Shown here: positions 25,365 to 34,843 of the stretch, in pieces
How the letters are laid out: each line of letters begins with the position of its first letter
How positions within the stretch are numbered: the stretch's first letter is position 1
Assembly (NCBI GenBank): GCA_001724425.1
Contig: MEEK01000019.1
Coordinates: 1-48,159 of the forward strand
Length of the DNA stretch: 48,159 nucleotides
From: Microbacterium sp. SCN 70-27
Lineage (GTDB): Bacteria; Actinomycetota; Actinomycetes; Actinomycetales; Microbacteriaceae
Direction: 5' to 3'
Program-made: the position numbers and the translations under genes
The notes under the pieces: generated by a model
What the model saw: the letters and a program-made list of their open reading frames with translations, nothing else
The model's database searches: none
Told to the model about the DNA's origin: nothing

Positions 25365-26333
25365 ATGACACTCACTCAAGAACAAGCCACCTGGTTCGCG
25401 GAGACCTTCCAGCGGCTCAGCGACAACGTGGGCCAGGCCGTGATCGGCAAGCAGGGCGTCATCCGCCTCGTCCTCACCGCGATGCTCGCCGAAGGGCACG
25501 TGCTGCTCGAAGACGCCCCCGGCACCGGCAAGACCCAGTTGGCGAAGGCGCTCGCGGCGACGGTGCAGGGCACGCACGCCCGCATCCAGTTCACCCCCGA
25601 CCTGCTGCCCTCCGACGTCACCGGGATCACGATTTACGACCAGGCGACCCACAAGTTCGAGTTCCACAAAGGTCCCGTCTTCGCGTCGATCGTTCTCGCC
25701 GACGAGATCAACCGTGCGTCGCCGAAGACCCAGTCGGCACTCCTCGAGGTCATGGAGGAGGGACGCGTGACGATCGACGGGACCTCGCATGATGCGGGGC
25801 GTCCGTTCATGGTCATCGCAACCCAGAACCCGATCGAGCAGGCCGGAACCTACAAGCTGCCCGAGGCGCAGCTCGACCGCTTCCTCATCAAGACGTCGAT
25901 CGGCTACCCCGACCTCGCGTCGGCGGAGCAGATCCTGGCGGGGTCGGCCACGCGCGACCGCGCCGCTGCGATCCCGCCGGTCATCGCGACCAACACGATC
26001 GTGGAGATCAGCGAACTGCTCACCGAGGTCCACACCGACCCGACTCTCCTGCGTTACACGGCGCAGCTGGCCGAGGAGACTCGTCGCGATCCGCACACGC
26101 GGCTCGGTGTCTCGGTGCGTGGGTCACTCGCGATGATCCGTGCCGCCAAGGTGTGGGCGGCATCCGAAGGGCGCACGTACGTGCTGCCCGATGACATCAA
26201 GCAGCTCGCGATCCCCGTGTGGCAGCACCGCCTCGTCATGGACCCGGACGCCGAGTTCGCCGGAGTCACCGCAGAGAACGTCATCGCCCGCGTCCTCGCG
26301 GACGTGGCGCCGCCGCAGTCGAGGGCGGCGTGA
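25365..26333 (+). CDS. MoxR-family AAA+ ATPase
   Basis: A 322-residue ATPase. Walker A is [13 protein letters not shown] with Lys56, and Walker B is [19 protein letters not shown]. The sensor regions are [20 protein letters not shown] and LDRFLIK. The family acts as a chaperone that assembles or activates membrane or metal-containing complexes, usually with partner DUF58 and transglutaminase-like proteins, which follow here in that order. AAGGAAC precedes the ATG. Its stop overlaps the next start (GTGA). A role in assembling the secretion apparatus or the giant surface protein is inference. Confidence 0.95.
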   Translation: MTLTQEQATWFAETFQRLSDNVGQAVIGKQGVIRLVLTAMLAEGHVLLEDAPGTGKTQLAKALAATVQGTHARIQFTPDLLPSDVTGITIYDQATHKFEFHKGPVFASIVLADEINRASPKTQSALLEVMEEGRVTIDGTSHDAGRPFMVIATQNPIEQAGTYKLPEAQLDRFLIKTSIGYPDLASAEQILAGSATRDRAAAIPPVIATNTIVEISELLTEVHTDPTLLRYTAQLAEETRRDPHTRLGVSVRGSLAMIRAAKVWAASEGRTYVLPDDIKQLAIPVWQHRLVMDPDAEFAGVTAENVIARVLADVAPPQSRAA

Positions 26334-27625
26334 CGGCGACCGTCGCTTCCGCGGGGTCACAGCACAGCGGCCGAGGCGGGAGCGTGCTGAACAAAGCACC
26401 CGGCGCGGTCATCCATGCCGGCAGCGTTGTCGGCGCGGCCTGGCGACGCGTCTCCACCGTGCTCGTCCGAGCAGGACGTCTGCTTCGCATCGTCACCGGG
26501 CTGGGGTGGGCGTTGCTGATCGTCGGCGCAGTCTCGGCGATCGTCGGCGTGAGCCTCGGCTGGAGCGAGCTCATCGCCGTGGCTGCCGGCTGCGCGGTGG
26601 TCCTGCTCGCCGCCGTGCCGTTCGTGCTCGGGCGCTCCACGTTCGCCGCACGTACCGAACTGGCAAGCCCACGCGTCATGGTGGGCGATCGCGCCGTCGG
26701 TCGGGTGGTCGTCCGCAATGAGGGGCGACGACCGTCGCCGCCGGTGCGCATCGAACTGCCTGTCGGGCAGGCCCGGGCCGGCTTCCAGTTGCCGCGGTTG
26801 GGCGTCGGTGAAGAGAGCGACGAGCTGTTCGTGATCCCGACGCACCGCCGCGCCGTTCTGACGCTCGGGCCGATCACGTCCGTCCGGTCCGACCCGTTGT
26901 CCGTACTCGAGCGGTCGGTCCCGTGGAGTGAACCGACCGAACTGTACGTCCACCCGCGCACGGTGTCGCTCACGAGCGAGACGACCGGTTTCCTTCGTGA
27001 CCTCGAAGGTCTCCCGACGCGCGACCTGGCCGACGACGACATGTCGTTCCACGCACTTCGCGAGTACGCACCCGGTGACGACTTGCGCAGTGTGCATTGG
27101 CGAACGACGGCGCGCACGCAGCGACTGATGATCCGTCAGTTCGAACAGACGCGCCGCTCGCACCTCGTCGTCGCGCTCAGCACGCGTGCCGAGCACTACG
27201 CGGATGCCGAGGAGTTCGAGCTTGCCGTCTCCGCAGCGGCCTCGGTCGGACTCGCCGCGCTGCGCAGTGACAAGGCGCTGACGGTCGTCACGTCGACAGG
27301 CCGGTTCACCGCGCCGACCGCCACCCGGCTGCTCGACCGCTCGTCCGCGATCGAGCTGACGCCCGGGGCTGCCGGACTGGGGGAGATCGGGCGCGCCATC
27401 GCTGCCGAGGCTCCCGGCGCTTCGGTCGTGGTCGTCGTGACCGGTTCTCTCACCGCGCTGCCCGAGGTGCGTGGGCTCAGCGCTCGCGTGCCCGTCGCGG
27501 CACGGACCTCCTGCATCCGCGCGGCCGTGGCGGAAGCGGTGGGGCGACGCGCTGTCGGTGAGATCGCGACGGTGAGCATCCCGTCGCTCGACCTGCTCCG
27601 CAAGGCTGTGCGAGGTCTCGAATGA
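26330..27625 (+). CDS. DUF58 domain-containing membrane protein
   Basis: A 431-residue partner of MoxR ATPases. Two membrane helices (residues ~45-100, including GWALLIVGAVSAIVGVSLGW) precede a beta-rich region and the conserved DUF58 core, with FHALREYAPGDDLRSVHWRT followed by MIRQFEQTRRSHLVV; this core leads into a vWA-like fold. The GTG at 26330 overlaps the MoxR stop (GTGA), and the longer open frame upstream is not used. It overlaps the transglutaminase-like gene by 4 bases (ATGA). The biochemical function is not established for the family. Confidence 0.92.
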   Translation: MTATVASAGSQHSGRGGSVLNKAPGAVIHAGSVVGAAWRRVSTVLVRAGRLLRIVTGLGWALLIVGAVSAIVGVSLGWSELIAVAAGCAVVLLAAVPFVLGRSTFAARTELASPRVMVGDRAVGRVVVRNEGRRPSPPVRIELPVGQARAGFQLPRLGVGEESDELFVIPTHRRAVLTLGPITSVRSDPLSVLERSVPWSEPTELYVHPRTVSLTSETTGFLRDLEGLPTRDLADDDMSFHALREYAPGDDLRSVHWRTTARTQRLMIRQFEQTRRSHLVVALSTRAEHYADAEEFELAVSAAASVGLAALRSDKALTVVTSTGRFTAPTATRLLDRSSAIELTPGAAGLGEIGRAIAAEAPGASVVVVVTGSLTALPEVRGLSARVPVAARTSCIRAAVAEAVGRRAVGEIATVSIPSLDLLRKAVRGLE

Positions 27626-29991
27626 GCGCTCCCGAGGCATACGTCGATCGGGCGCGGATCGTCGATCTGGTCGTCGTCACGACGCTGTGCGTGCTCGCCC
27701 TCGTTCCGCTCTCGTCCGCGTACGAGGGCATCGACTTCTGGATCGCTGCCGTCGGCGGCGTGCTCCTCGGCGCGGCGGTCGCATTTCTCGGCGCGCGCTG
27801 GAGCCTGAATCCACTTGTCGTCGCGGCGATCGCGGCGCTCGGATACTTCCTCTTCGGCACAGCCCTCGCCGCGCGTCCTCTCGGCATCGCGGGTGTCGTG
27901 CCGTCGGGGGACAGCCTGATCTCCCTCGCGACGGGCGTCGTGCAGGTGTGGAAGCGCGCGCTCACGCTGACGGTTCCGCTCGACGTCTTTCCCGGTCTGG
28001 CAGTCGCCCCGTTCCTGCTCGGTCTCGTCGGCGCCGTGTGCGCCGCCAGTTTCGCGCTGCGTCTTCGTCGCGCCGCCGCAGTCGCGCTCGTGCCCGTGGC
28101 CGCCCTCCTTGCGGCATCCATCGCCTTCGGCACGTACGAAGGCACCTTGCCCGCGGTCGTCGGCTCCGCGATGTTCGCGACCTCCCTGGGCTGGATCGCA
28201 TGGCGGCGTCGCCGCGATCGCCGCAACAGCCTCACGCTCGTCGAAGATGCCCCGGAGAGCGCCCGTCGTCGTCTGTTGCCCGTGCTCGGTGGCCTCGCCG
28301 TCCTCATCGTGACCGCCGCCGGCGTGGGTGGAGCCGTCGCCGTCGCCGCGGCACCGGATACCCGCCAGGTGCTGCGGGACCATGTCGTGCCCCCGCTCGA
28401 CATGCACGACTACTCATCGCCGTTGACCCTCTTCCGCCGGTACACGACCGACGGCGCGGACTCGAAGCTGTTCACCGTCGAAGGTCTGCCGGACGGGGTG
28501 CCGGTGCGGCTTGCGACGCTCGACCTCTACGACGGCACCGCCTTCGTCGTCTCGGGTGGGGGAGGTGCCGGCTCGGGGAGTTTCACGCGGGTGGGTCGCA
28601 GCATCCCCCTGCACGCGGCGGAGCAGGCGGATGCCACGGAGGCGGCAACCGTCACGGTGCGGGTCGAAAGCCTCGCAGGCGTGTGGATGCCGACCGTCGG
28701 ATACCTGAGCAGCCTCCGCTTCACGGGAGATGACGCCGGCGCGCGCAACGCCGGGCTGCACTACAACCCCACGACCGGTACCGCCGTCGACGTGGACGGT
28801 CTGCGTAGCGGCGACAGCTATGTGTTCGACGCTCGGGTGAGCGCCGCGCCGACGGACGAGGAACTCGCCGACGCCACCGTCAGCGGCATGACCACGCCGC
28901 AGCCGGTGCGCGTGCCCGAGGCGGTCGGCAGTGCCATCTCGGAAGCGGCGGGCGACGCGACCAGCCCCGCCGAGCAGGTGCGGGCCGTGCAGACGTACCT
29001 CAGCAAGCGCGGGTTCTTCAGCAACGGCTTGGCAGGGCAGACGGTCTCGCGCGCGGGGCACGGCCTCGCTCGGGAGAATGACCTGCTGTCGGCCAAGCAG
29101 ATGATCGGCGACGACGAGCAGTACTCGGTGGCCATGTCTCTCATGCTTGCCCAATTGGGCATTCCGTCGCGGGTGGTGATGGGCTTCACGGCGCCGTCGT
29201 CAGGTGGAGGCGCTGGCACTGCCACGATCACCGCGGGAGACGTGCACGCCTGGGTCGAGGTGCCGTTCGACGGGTACGGCTGGGTGGCCTTCGACCCGAC
29301 GCCGGCCAAGGACCGTGTGCCGGAGCAGATCACCGAGCAACAGAAGCAGAAACCGCTGGGGCAGGTCGTGCAGCCTCCCGATGTTCCGCAGGAACCCGCC
29401 CAACTGCCGCCGGCACCCCCGGCGCAGGATTCCTCGCAGGATGAGCAAGTGACGAGCCTGGCGTGGCTGTGGGGCCTGCTCCGCATCGGCGGCTCTGTGC
29501 TCGCGGTCATCCTCGTGCTGCTCGCACCGACGATCGTGCTCGGGTGGTCGCGAGCGCGGCTCCGCCGCGCCCGTGTCGACGGTGAAACGCCCGTTGCGCG
29601 GATGAGCGGCGGATGGGCTGAGATCGTCGACCAGGCGTCGGATGTCGGTGCTCGGCTCGACCACGCCGGCACCCGGCGCGAGCACGCCCAGTTGCTGGAG
29701 GCGGCGTATCCGGCGGCGGGGGCATCCGCACTCGCGGTGCGTGCCGACGCCGCGGTGTTCGGGGCCGACGACATCCCCGACGCCGAAGTCGAGGCGTACT
29801 GGACGGACGTCGCGACGGCCCGCTCGCGGATCGTGCGCGCGGTGCCCTGGCGGCGCCGCGTGGTGGCGCGCCTGTGGCCGGCATCCGGGGCCCGCGCGCT
29901 CCGCGACGCCATCCGCCGGGCGGGATCTGGACTTCCCTGGGCTCGCGGCCGCAGGGACGAACGTCCGCAATCGGGAGGTGAGTCTTCGTGA
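27622..29991 (+). CDS. Transglutaminase-like membrane protein lacking the catalytic cysteine
   Basis: A 789-residue protein of the MoxR-DUF58 partner type. About seven N-terminal membrane helices (residues ~12-250) are followed by an extracytoplasmic transglutaminase-like domain. The region reads MIGDDEQYSVAMSLMLAQLG, where active enzymes have Cys at the position of Asp498. His542 (in GDVHAWVEV) and Asp558 (in VAFDPTP) of the triad remain. A Pro/Gln-rich linker, one more helix (residues ~615-640) and a cytosolic DUF4129-like tail complete it. With no Cys it is probably not a protease or cross-linking enzyme, but could bind a substrate or partner. Starts by ATGA overlap; ends overlapping the PP2C gene. 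Confidence 0.9.
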   Translation: MSAPEAYVDRARIVDLVVVTTLCVLALVPLSSAYEGIDFWIAAVGGVLLGAAVAFLGARWSLNPLVVAAIAALGYFLFGTALAARPLGIAGVVPSGDSLISLATGVVQVWKRALTLTVPLDVFPGLAVAPFLLGLVGAVCAASFALRLRRAAAVALVPVAALLAASIAFGTYEGTLPAVVGSAMFATSLGWIAWRRRRDRRNSLTLVEDAPESARRRLLPVLGGLAVLIVTAAGVGGAVAVAAAPDTRQVLRDHVVPPLDMHDYSSPLTLFRRYTTDGADSKLFTVEGLPDGVPVRLATLDLYDGTAFVVSGGGGAGSGSFTRVGRSIPLHAAEQADATEAATVTVRVESLAGVWMPTVGYLSSLRFTGDDAGARNAGLHYNPTTGTAVDVDGLRSGDSYVFDARVSAAPTDEELADATVSGMTTPQPVRVPEAVGSAISEAAGDATSPAEQVRAVQTYLSKRGFFSNGLAGQTVSRAGHGLARENDLLSAKQMIGDDEQYSVAMSLMLAQLGIPSRVVMGFTAPSSGGGAGTATITAGDVHAWVEVPFDGYGWVAFDPTPAKDRVPEQITEQQKQKPLGQVVQPPDVPQEPAQLPPAPPAQDSSQDEQVTSLAWLWGLLRIGGSVLAVILVLLAPTIVLGWSRARLRRARVDGETPVARMSGGWAEIVDQASDVGARLDHAGTRREHAQLLEAAYPAAGASALAVRADAAVFGADDIPDAEVEAYWTDVATARSRIVRAVPWRRRVVARLWPASGARALRDAIRRAGSGLPWARGRRDERPQSGGESS

Positions 29992-30887
29992 CCGGCACAG
30001 TGCTGAACCTGGCGTGGGGGGCCGCCACCGATCGCGGGCTGCGTCGAGCCGTCAACGAAGACTCGTACCTCGCACAGCACCCCGTTTTCCTCGTCGCCGA
30101 CGGCATGGGCGGACATGAGGGCGGCGCCGCGGCGAGTCGCACGGCACTCGCGGCGTTCGACGCACTGATCGGGTCGGATCGAGCAATGGTCCCGGCTGTC
30201 GAGTCGGCCGTCGCTGCGGCATCCCTCGCCGTCCGAAGCCTCCCGCACAACGGATCCGCCCCGGGCACGACGCTGTCGGGGGCGGTCCTCTGCACGCAGC
30301 AGGGCGAGGACTACTGGCTCATCCTCAACATCGGCGACTCCCGTACCTATCGCTGGTCGGGTGGTCGACTCACCCAGATCAGCATCGATCACTCCGCGGT
30401 GCAGGAACTCGTCGACAGGGGAGCGCTCGATCCGGCGGATGCCGCGTCCCACCCCCACGGAAACGTCGTCACGCGGGCGATGGGGGCAGGCTCCTCAGGG
30501 ATCCCGGACTACTGGCTGCTGCCGGTAGACGACGGGGACCGGCTCATCGTCTGCTCCGACGGGCTCACGAAGGAACTGCACGAGTGCGACATCGCGGCGG
30601 TCGTGGGGGAAGAGTCCTCCCCGCAGGCCGCCGCGACGCGGCTTCTGCACACCGCTCTGCTCGGTGGGGGACGCGACAACGTCACCGTCGTGATCGTCGA
30701 TGCCCATGGAGGCGGTTCCGACGACGACGACGAGCCGACGGCGCCGAGCAACCGTGGCGCGTCGGCCGACGAGCGTGGGTGGGGATTTCCTCACCCCGAC
30801 GAAGCGGACACGCACCCCGCGCAGGGGTTGGCGGGCGGGGGGCCCGCCAGGGAAGGAGATCACGATGCTGACGTATTCCACGGGTGA
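29988..30887 (+). CDS. PP2C-family Ser/Thr protein phosphatase
   Basis: A 299-residue metal-dependent phosphatase. Motifs in order are VNEDSYLA, VADGMGGHEGG, LNIGDSRTYRW, IVCSDGLTKEL and GGGRDNVTVVIVD, supplying the aspartates that hold the two metal ions. The catalytic domain ends near residue 240. The remaining ~60 residues are acidic then Gly/Pro-rich and carry the start region of the next gene, so they may be partly a by-product of overlap. The GTG at 29988 follows GGGAGG and overlaps the upstream stop. It would reverse phosphorylation by the kinase encoded two genes downstream. Confidence 0.94.
   Translation: MTGTVLNLAWGAATDRGLRRAVNEDSYLAQHPVFLVADGMGGHEGGAAASRTALAAFDALIGSDRAMVPAVESAVAAASLAVRSLPHNGSAPGTTLSGAVLCTQQGEDYWLILNIGDSRTYRWSGGRLTQISIDHSAVQELVDRGALDPADAASHPHGNVVTRAMGAGSSGIPDYWLLPVDDGDRLIVCSDGLTKELHECDIAAVVGEESSPQAAATRLLHTALLGGGRDNVTVVIVDAHGGGSDDDDEPTAPSNRGASADERGWGFPHPDEADTHPAQGLAGGGPAREGDHDADVFHG
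30830..30848 (+). repeat. GC-rich hairpin just upstream of an FHA gene start
   Basis: GGCGGGC (30830-30836) pairs with GCCCGCC (30842-30848) around a GGGGG loop. It lies in the 3' end of the PP2C gene and 2 bases before the GGAAGGAG ribosome-binding site of the gene at 30865. It could tune translation or slow the polymerase; function is inferred. Confidence 0.6.
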
Positions 30888-32415
30888 CCAGCACCTGATC
30901 GCGGTACCGGGCGCGATCGCTTTCGTGCCCGAATCGATCGAGCCGACTGTGACGGCGAACATCTGGCACGCGATGGCCGGCGGCGACGGGTTCGCCGCCG
31001 TGCTGGAGAGTCTCGTCGGCGTCTACGGCGCGAGCATGGGTTCGCTGCCGGCATTCGCCGTCGTCTCCTGGGACGCCGAATCCGGCGAGGGACGTGTCGT
31101 CGTGCGCGGTCCCCTCGTCGTGAGAGCCGTGCACGTGGATGGCAGCACCGAGCAGATTTCCGCCCTCGGCGTTACGACCTGGAGCGAAAGGCTCATCCCG
31201 GCGCTTGCCGCGGTGCACCTGGGCGTCCACGGCGCCGATGCGCGATTCGGCATGCGTGACGGCGTCGTCCACGCCTCGGGAGTGACCTGGGAGTTCGCGA
31301 CCGCTTCGCGAGGCGAAGGACCATCTCGACTCGCGGCGTCGTCGGCTGAATCCGAATCGGCGCCGGCGCCGCAACCCGAAGTCGTGCTCGAGTCGGCGCC
31401 GGAACTCGAGCCCGCGTCGGGATCGGAGCCCTCGCTTGAGGTTGTGCCGGGACCCGAACCGGTGCCCGAGCCCGGACCGGTCATGGCACCGGAATCCGAA
31501 CCGGCGCCTGAACCCGAACCTGTCCTGGTGACTGAACCCGAACCGTCGGAGGCGCCGGAACCCGAACCGGAGTTCGAGGAGGCATCGGGCGAGATCTCGC
31601 TCGTCGAATCGCCGTCGGCTGAGACCCGGTATCCGCCCCGCGACGACCCTACGGATCAGACCTACGCGCTCGACGAGGTCCCCTTCCTCGCGAACGACGC
31701 CGCCACACCCGCCCCGCTCGCGGACGAGACCACGACGTACGACGACCTCATCTTCGGTGAGACCCGCATTGGGACGGTTGAGGAGGCCGCCGTCCGCACT
31801 CTCGACGGGCCGCCCGACGCTGTCGCCTCGACGCCGAACGGGCCGGTCCCTCCTGCACCGCTGCCTCCCGCACCACTGCCGCCGGCGCCACCGCTTCCGC
31901 CCGCTCCACCGGCCGGCCCCGCTTCCCCGTTGCTCATCGGGGGCATCCCCGCCCCGGCCGATCCGGCGCAGCAACTCGGCGATCACGACGGGGAGACCAT
32001 TTCGGTGGAGCAGCTCCAGGCGATGCAGCATCTCATCTCGGGCGCTCAGGCGGCGCCTGTCGCCGCTCCCGGTCTCAGCGCTGCGGCTACCCTCGTGCTC
32101 CCAACGGGGGAGCGGGTGACCCTCGACCGGCCGGCGGTGGTCGGGCGTCGACCTCGCGCCGTTCGCGCCACGGGTGCAGTGCCACACCTGGTCACCGTCG
32201 AGAGTCCGCAGCAGGATGTCTCCCGGTCCCATGTCGAGCTGCGAATCGAGGGATCGTCCGTCGTCGCGATCGATCTGGGCACGACCAACGGCACTCGCCT
32301 GCTGCGAGTCGGTGCGGACCCCGTGCGGCTTCAGCCGGGCGAGCCGGCCCTCCTGGTGGAAGGCGATCGGCTCGACATCTCAGATGGCGTCATCCTCGGA
32401 TTCGAAGGCTTGTGA
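30865..32415 (+). CDS. FHA-domain protein with acidic Pro/Glu-rich linker
   Basis: A 516-residue cytosolic protein. The ATG at 30865 was chosen for its strong GGAAGGAG site; the gene overlaps the phosphatase gene by 23 bases. Residues ~1-150 form a domain not recognised. Residues ~165-245 are a Pro/Glu-rich repeat (EPEPVPEPGP-type) and ~330-360 are Pro/Ala/Leu-rich. The C-terminal ~105 residues are an FHA domain, with VVGRRPRA, VSRSHVELRIEG and DLGTTNGTRLL supplying the Arg, Ser-His and Asn-Gly that grip phosphothreonine. It is encoded between a phosphatase and a kinase, so it is a likely reader or substrate of that pair. Confidence 0.87.
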   Translation: MLTYSTGDQHLIAVPGAIAFVPESIEPTVTANIWHAMAGGDGFAAVLESLVGVYGASMGSLPAFAVVSWDAESGEGRVVVRGPLVVRAVHVDGSTEQISALGVTTWSERLIPALAAVHLGVHGADARFGMRDGVVHASGVTWEFATASRGEGPSRLAASSAESESAPAPQPEVVLESAPELEPASGSEPSLEVVPGPEPVPEPGPVMAPESEPAPEPEPVLVTEPEPSEAPEPEPEFEEASGEISLVESPSAETRYPPRDDPTDQTYALDEVPFLANDAATPAPLADETTTYDDLIFGETRIGTVEEAAVRTLDGPPDAVASTPNGPVPPAPLPPAPLPPAPPLPPAPPAGPASPLLIGGIPAPADPAQQLGDHDGETISVEQLQAMQHLISGAQAAPVAAPGLSAAATLVLPTGERVTLDRPAVVGRRPRAVRATGAVPHLVTVESPQQDVSRSHVELRIEGSSVVAIDLGTTNGTRLLRVGADPVRLQPGEPALLVEGDRLDISDGVILGFEGL

Positions 32416-34064
32416 TGGCGCGCCGACCTCCTTCCACACCGCCGCAGCTCCCCGGTTTCGAACACATCAAACTGATCGGCTCGGGCGGTTTCGCCGACGT
32501 CTTCCTCTACCAGCAGCTGCACCCTCGGCGGCGCGTCGCAGTCAAGGTCCTGTTGGCCGAGAACATCGGAAAGTCCACCGCCGAGTCGTTCACCGCCGAA
32601 GCGAACGCCATGGCGGAGCTCGCCTCCCACCCGTCGATCGTCTCGATCTACGAAGCAGGCGTCGCAGGCGACGGTCGTCCTTACTTGGTGATGGAGTACC
32701 TCTCCAAACCCAATCTCCAGGCGCGACACCGTCGAGAACGCTTCAGCGAGGTCGACACTCTGCGCATCGGCATCCACGTCGCCGGCGCCGTGGAAACCGC
32801 GCACCGCGCGAAGATCCTCCACCGCGACATCAAGCCGGCGAACATCCTCGTCACCGACTACGGACGCCCGGCTCTCACCGATTTCGGTATCGCGGCGACC
32901 ACGGCCGACCAGGCTGACCAGATGGCGGGTCTGAGCATTCCGTGGTCACCGCCGGAAGCTCTCACGATGCCTCCTGACCAGGATGCGCGTTCTGACGTCT
33001 ATTCGCTGGCGGCGACGCTCTACACACTCCTCACCGATCGTTCTCCGTTCGAGGTACCGGGCGCGTCCAACACCGAGATCGACGTGATCCTGCGCATCCA
33101 GCAGGGCGCCCTCCCGCCGATCGGGCGCCCGGATGTCTCACCCGCCCTCGAGGCAGCTCTCGCCCGGGCTCTGTCGAGAGATCGCGCCGATCGTCCCGTC
33201 AGCGCACTCGAGTTCGCGCATGATCTGCAACGCGTGCAGATCTCCCTGGGTCTTGCACCCACGCCCGTCGATGTCGTCGAGGAAGAGGTGCTCGACGACG
33301 TCGACGACGCCGGTGAGGAGCGCACACGCTTTCGCGGCGTGACCAACATCGACGCGCAGACGTCCCCGACAGCGACGAGTGCGATTGCGGATGCCACGCG
33401 CGGTGCGCCCTCTGGAGCCTCGCGGCCTACCGCGCCGAACCCTCCGCTTGCGCCGGTCGCGCCGATCGCCGGAATTGGCGGGATGCCGATCGGCGCGGGT
33501 TCGTCCGACGGTTCTCTCGACGCGACCAGGCGCCCCCACGATCTCGCACCGTCTCCCCATGGCATCCCCGATGCGCCCGCACTGTCCGAAACACTTCGCC
33601 GGGCTCCCTCGCTCGTGGCGGACGAGGTGGACGAACCTCCGGCGCATCCGAAACGTCGTCGCGGGCTCATCATCGGCATCGCAGCCGCCGTGGTCGTCGT
33701 CGCCGCGGCTGCGGTAGTCGGCGCAGTGATGCTCGGAGGGGGAACCACGCCTGCACCCCCCACCCGTCCGACGTCCGACCCCGTCGATGTGGTCGACCAG
33801 GGCGGCGTCCCCACCGTCGTCGATCTGGCGGGGACAGTCGACGGCGCTTCGGTCGTCTTCACCTGGACGAACCCCGACCCGCGCAAGGGTGACGTCTATC
33901 TGTGGAGGACTGTCGTGCCCGGTACCGCGGAGGCTCTCGCAGAGTCGACCGACCCGACCGTGACGGTACCCGCCGATCCGACCGGGCGTACGTGCATCGA
34001 GGTCGTGCTGCGCCGTGCGAACGGGGCATCCGCGACGGACAGTGTGCAGGGATGTGCACCGTGA
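32412..34064 (+). CDS. Transmembrane Ser/Thr protein kinase (PknB-like) with extracellular FN3-like domain
   Basis: A 550-residue Hanks-type kinase. Visible elements are the glycine loop GSGGFADV from residue 23, Lys45 in VAVKVLL, the catalytic loop HRDIKPANIL with Asp139, DFGIAA with Asp157, and SDVYSLAATLYTLLTDRSPF. The usual activation-loop APE appears as SPPEAL. A ~130-residue Ala/Pro-rich juxtamembrane stretch with threonines leads to one membrane helix (residues ~417-440), then an FN3-like extracellular domain with two cysteines (GRTCIEVVLR, SVQGCAP). It has no PASTA repeats. The start is GTG 32412 or ATG 32415; both overlap the preceding stop. It probably phosphorylates the FHA proteins and motor of this locus. 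Confidence 0.93.
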   Translation: MMARRPPSTPPQLPGFEHIKLIGSGGFADVFLYQQLHPRRRVAVKVLLAENIGKSTAESFTAEANAMAELASHPSIVSIYEAGVAGDGRPYLVMEYLSKPNLQARHRRERFSEVDTLRIGIHVAGAVETAHRAKILHRDIKPANILVTDYGRPALTDFGIAATTADQADQMAGLSIPWSPPEALTMPPDQDARSDVYSLAATLYTLLTDRSPFEVPGASNTEIDVILRIQQGALPPIGRPDVSPALEAALARALSRDRADRPVSALEFAHDLQRVQISLGLAPTPVDVVEEEVLDDVDDAGEERTRFRGVTNIDAQTSPTATSAIADATRGAPSGASRPTAPNPPLAPVAPIAGIGGMPIGAGSSDGSLDATRRPHDLAPSPHGIPDAPALSETLRRAPSLVADEVDEPPAHPKRRRGLIIGIAAAVVVVAAAAVVGAVMLGGGTTPAPPTRPTSDPVDVVDQGGVPTVVDLAGTVDGASVVFTWTNPDPRKGDVYLWRTVVPGTAEALAESTDPTVTVPADPTGRTCIEVVLRRANGASATDSVQGCAP

Positions 34065-34843
34065 CGGTCGCGCAGGCCGCGCTCGGCGATGGCGCAGAAC
34101 GCGACGTCGATGCGCTTCACGTGGAGTACTGCGGGGAGTGGTTCCAAGTGACCGCCGCAGACGAGTTCTCGATCGGCCGCGACGCGGACCTGTCGATCGA
34201 TGACAACCCCTTCCTGCATCGCCGTCTGCTCAGCATCTCACGCACAGCAGACGGCATCTGGCTGCTGGCGAACGTCGGCTCGCGTCTGGCCGTCACGGTC
34301 ACTGACGGGGCCGGCCGCCTGCAGTCGTGGCTGGCGCCGGGAGCGCGGTTGCCCCTCGTCTTCGGCCGCACGTCCGTCGTCTTCACCGCCGGTCCCACCA
34401 CCTACGAGGTGAGTGTCTATTCCGCTGAGCCGGTCTACGCCGAGACCCACGCGTCGCAGGCCGGCGGGACGACGACCCTCGGTGACGTCAAGCTCACGAT
34501 TTCGCAGAAGCAGCTCATCCTCGCGCTCGCCGAGCCCATGCTTCTGCGAGAAGGGAGCGGAATCGGTGAGATTCCGACCAGTTCGGCGGCAGCGGCGCGG
34601 CTCGGGTGGAGCCGCACGCGATTCAACCGCAAGCTCGACAACGTCTGCGACAAGCTCGATCGCATCGGGGTGCAGGGGATGCGCGGCGGCGTGCGCGCGT
34701 ACGCGACCAATCGCCGCGTACGGATGGTCGAATACGCGATCTCGGCGCGCCTCGTGACCCGCGCCGATCTGCCACTCCTCGATCTGCGCGAGGACTATCT
34801 CGATGGCGCCATCGAGGAGACAGCTGGGGAGGACCTCACGTGA
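34061..34843 (+). CDS. FHA-domain protein with C-terminal helical, possibly DNA-binding, domain
   Basis: A 260-residue protein. Residues ~15-115 form an FHA-like fold (FSIGRDADLSIDDNPFLHRR, then LLANVGSRLAV). The phosphopeptide-contact Ser-His and Asn-Gly are not well kept (LHRRLLSI and NVGS), so binding may be altered. Residues ~140-235 are helical with an AAAARLGWSRTRFNRKLDNV stretch that looks like a helix-turn-helix. The GTG at 34061 (GTGA overlap with the kinase stop, good spacing to GCAGGGA) was chosen over ATG 34052. It overlaps the motor gene by 4 bases. It may be a phosphorylation-linked transcription factor; this is inference. Confidence 0.8.
   Translation: MTVAQAALGDGAERDVDALHVEYCGEWFQVTAADEFSIGRDADLSIDDNPFLHRRLLSISRTADGIWLLANVGSRLAVTVTDGAGRLQSWLAPGARLPLVFGRTSVVFTAGPTTYEVSVYSAEPVYAETHASQAGGTTTLGDVKLTISQKQLILALAEPMLLREGSGIGEIPTSSAAAARLGWSRTRFNRKLDNVCDKLDRIGVQGMRGGVRAYATNRRVRMVEYAISARLVTRADLPLLDLREDYLDGAIEETAGEDLT

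Noticed and set aside
31370..31580. CRISPR-like or satellite repeat
   Set aside because: The periodicity comes from Glu-Pro codons in the FHA protein linker; units are irregular and in frame, with no spacers.
30682..32232. 516-residue minus-strand open frame with Arg/Phe/Gly repeats
   Set aside because: It is the reverse complement of the Pro/Glu-rich linker of the FHA protein, which creates artificial repeats.
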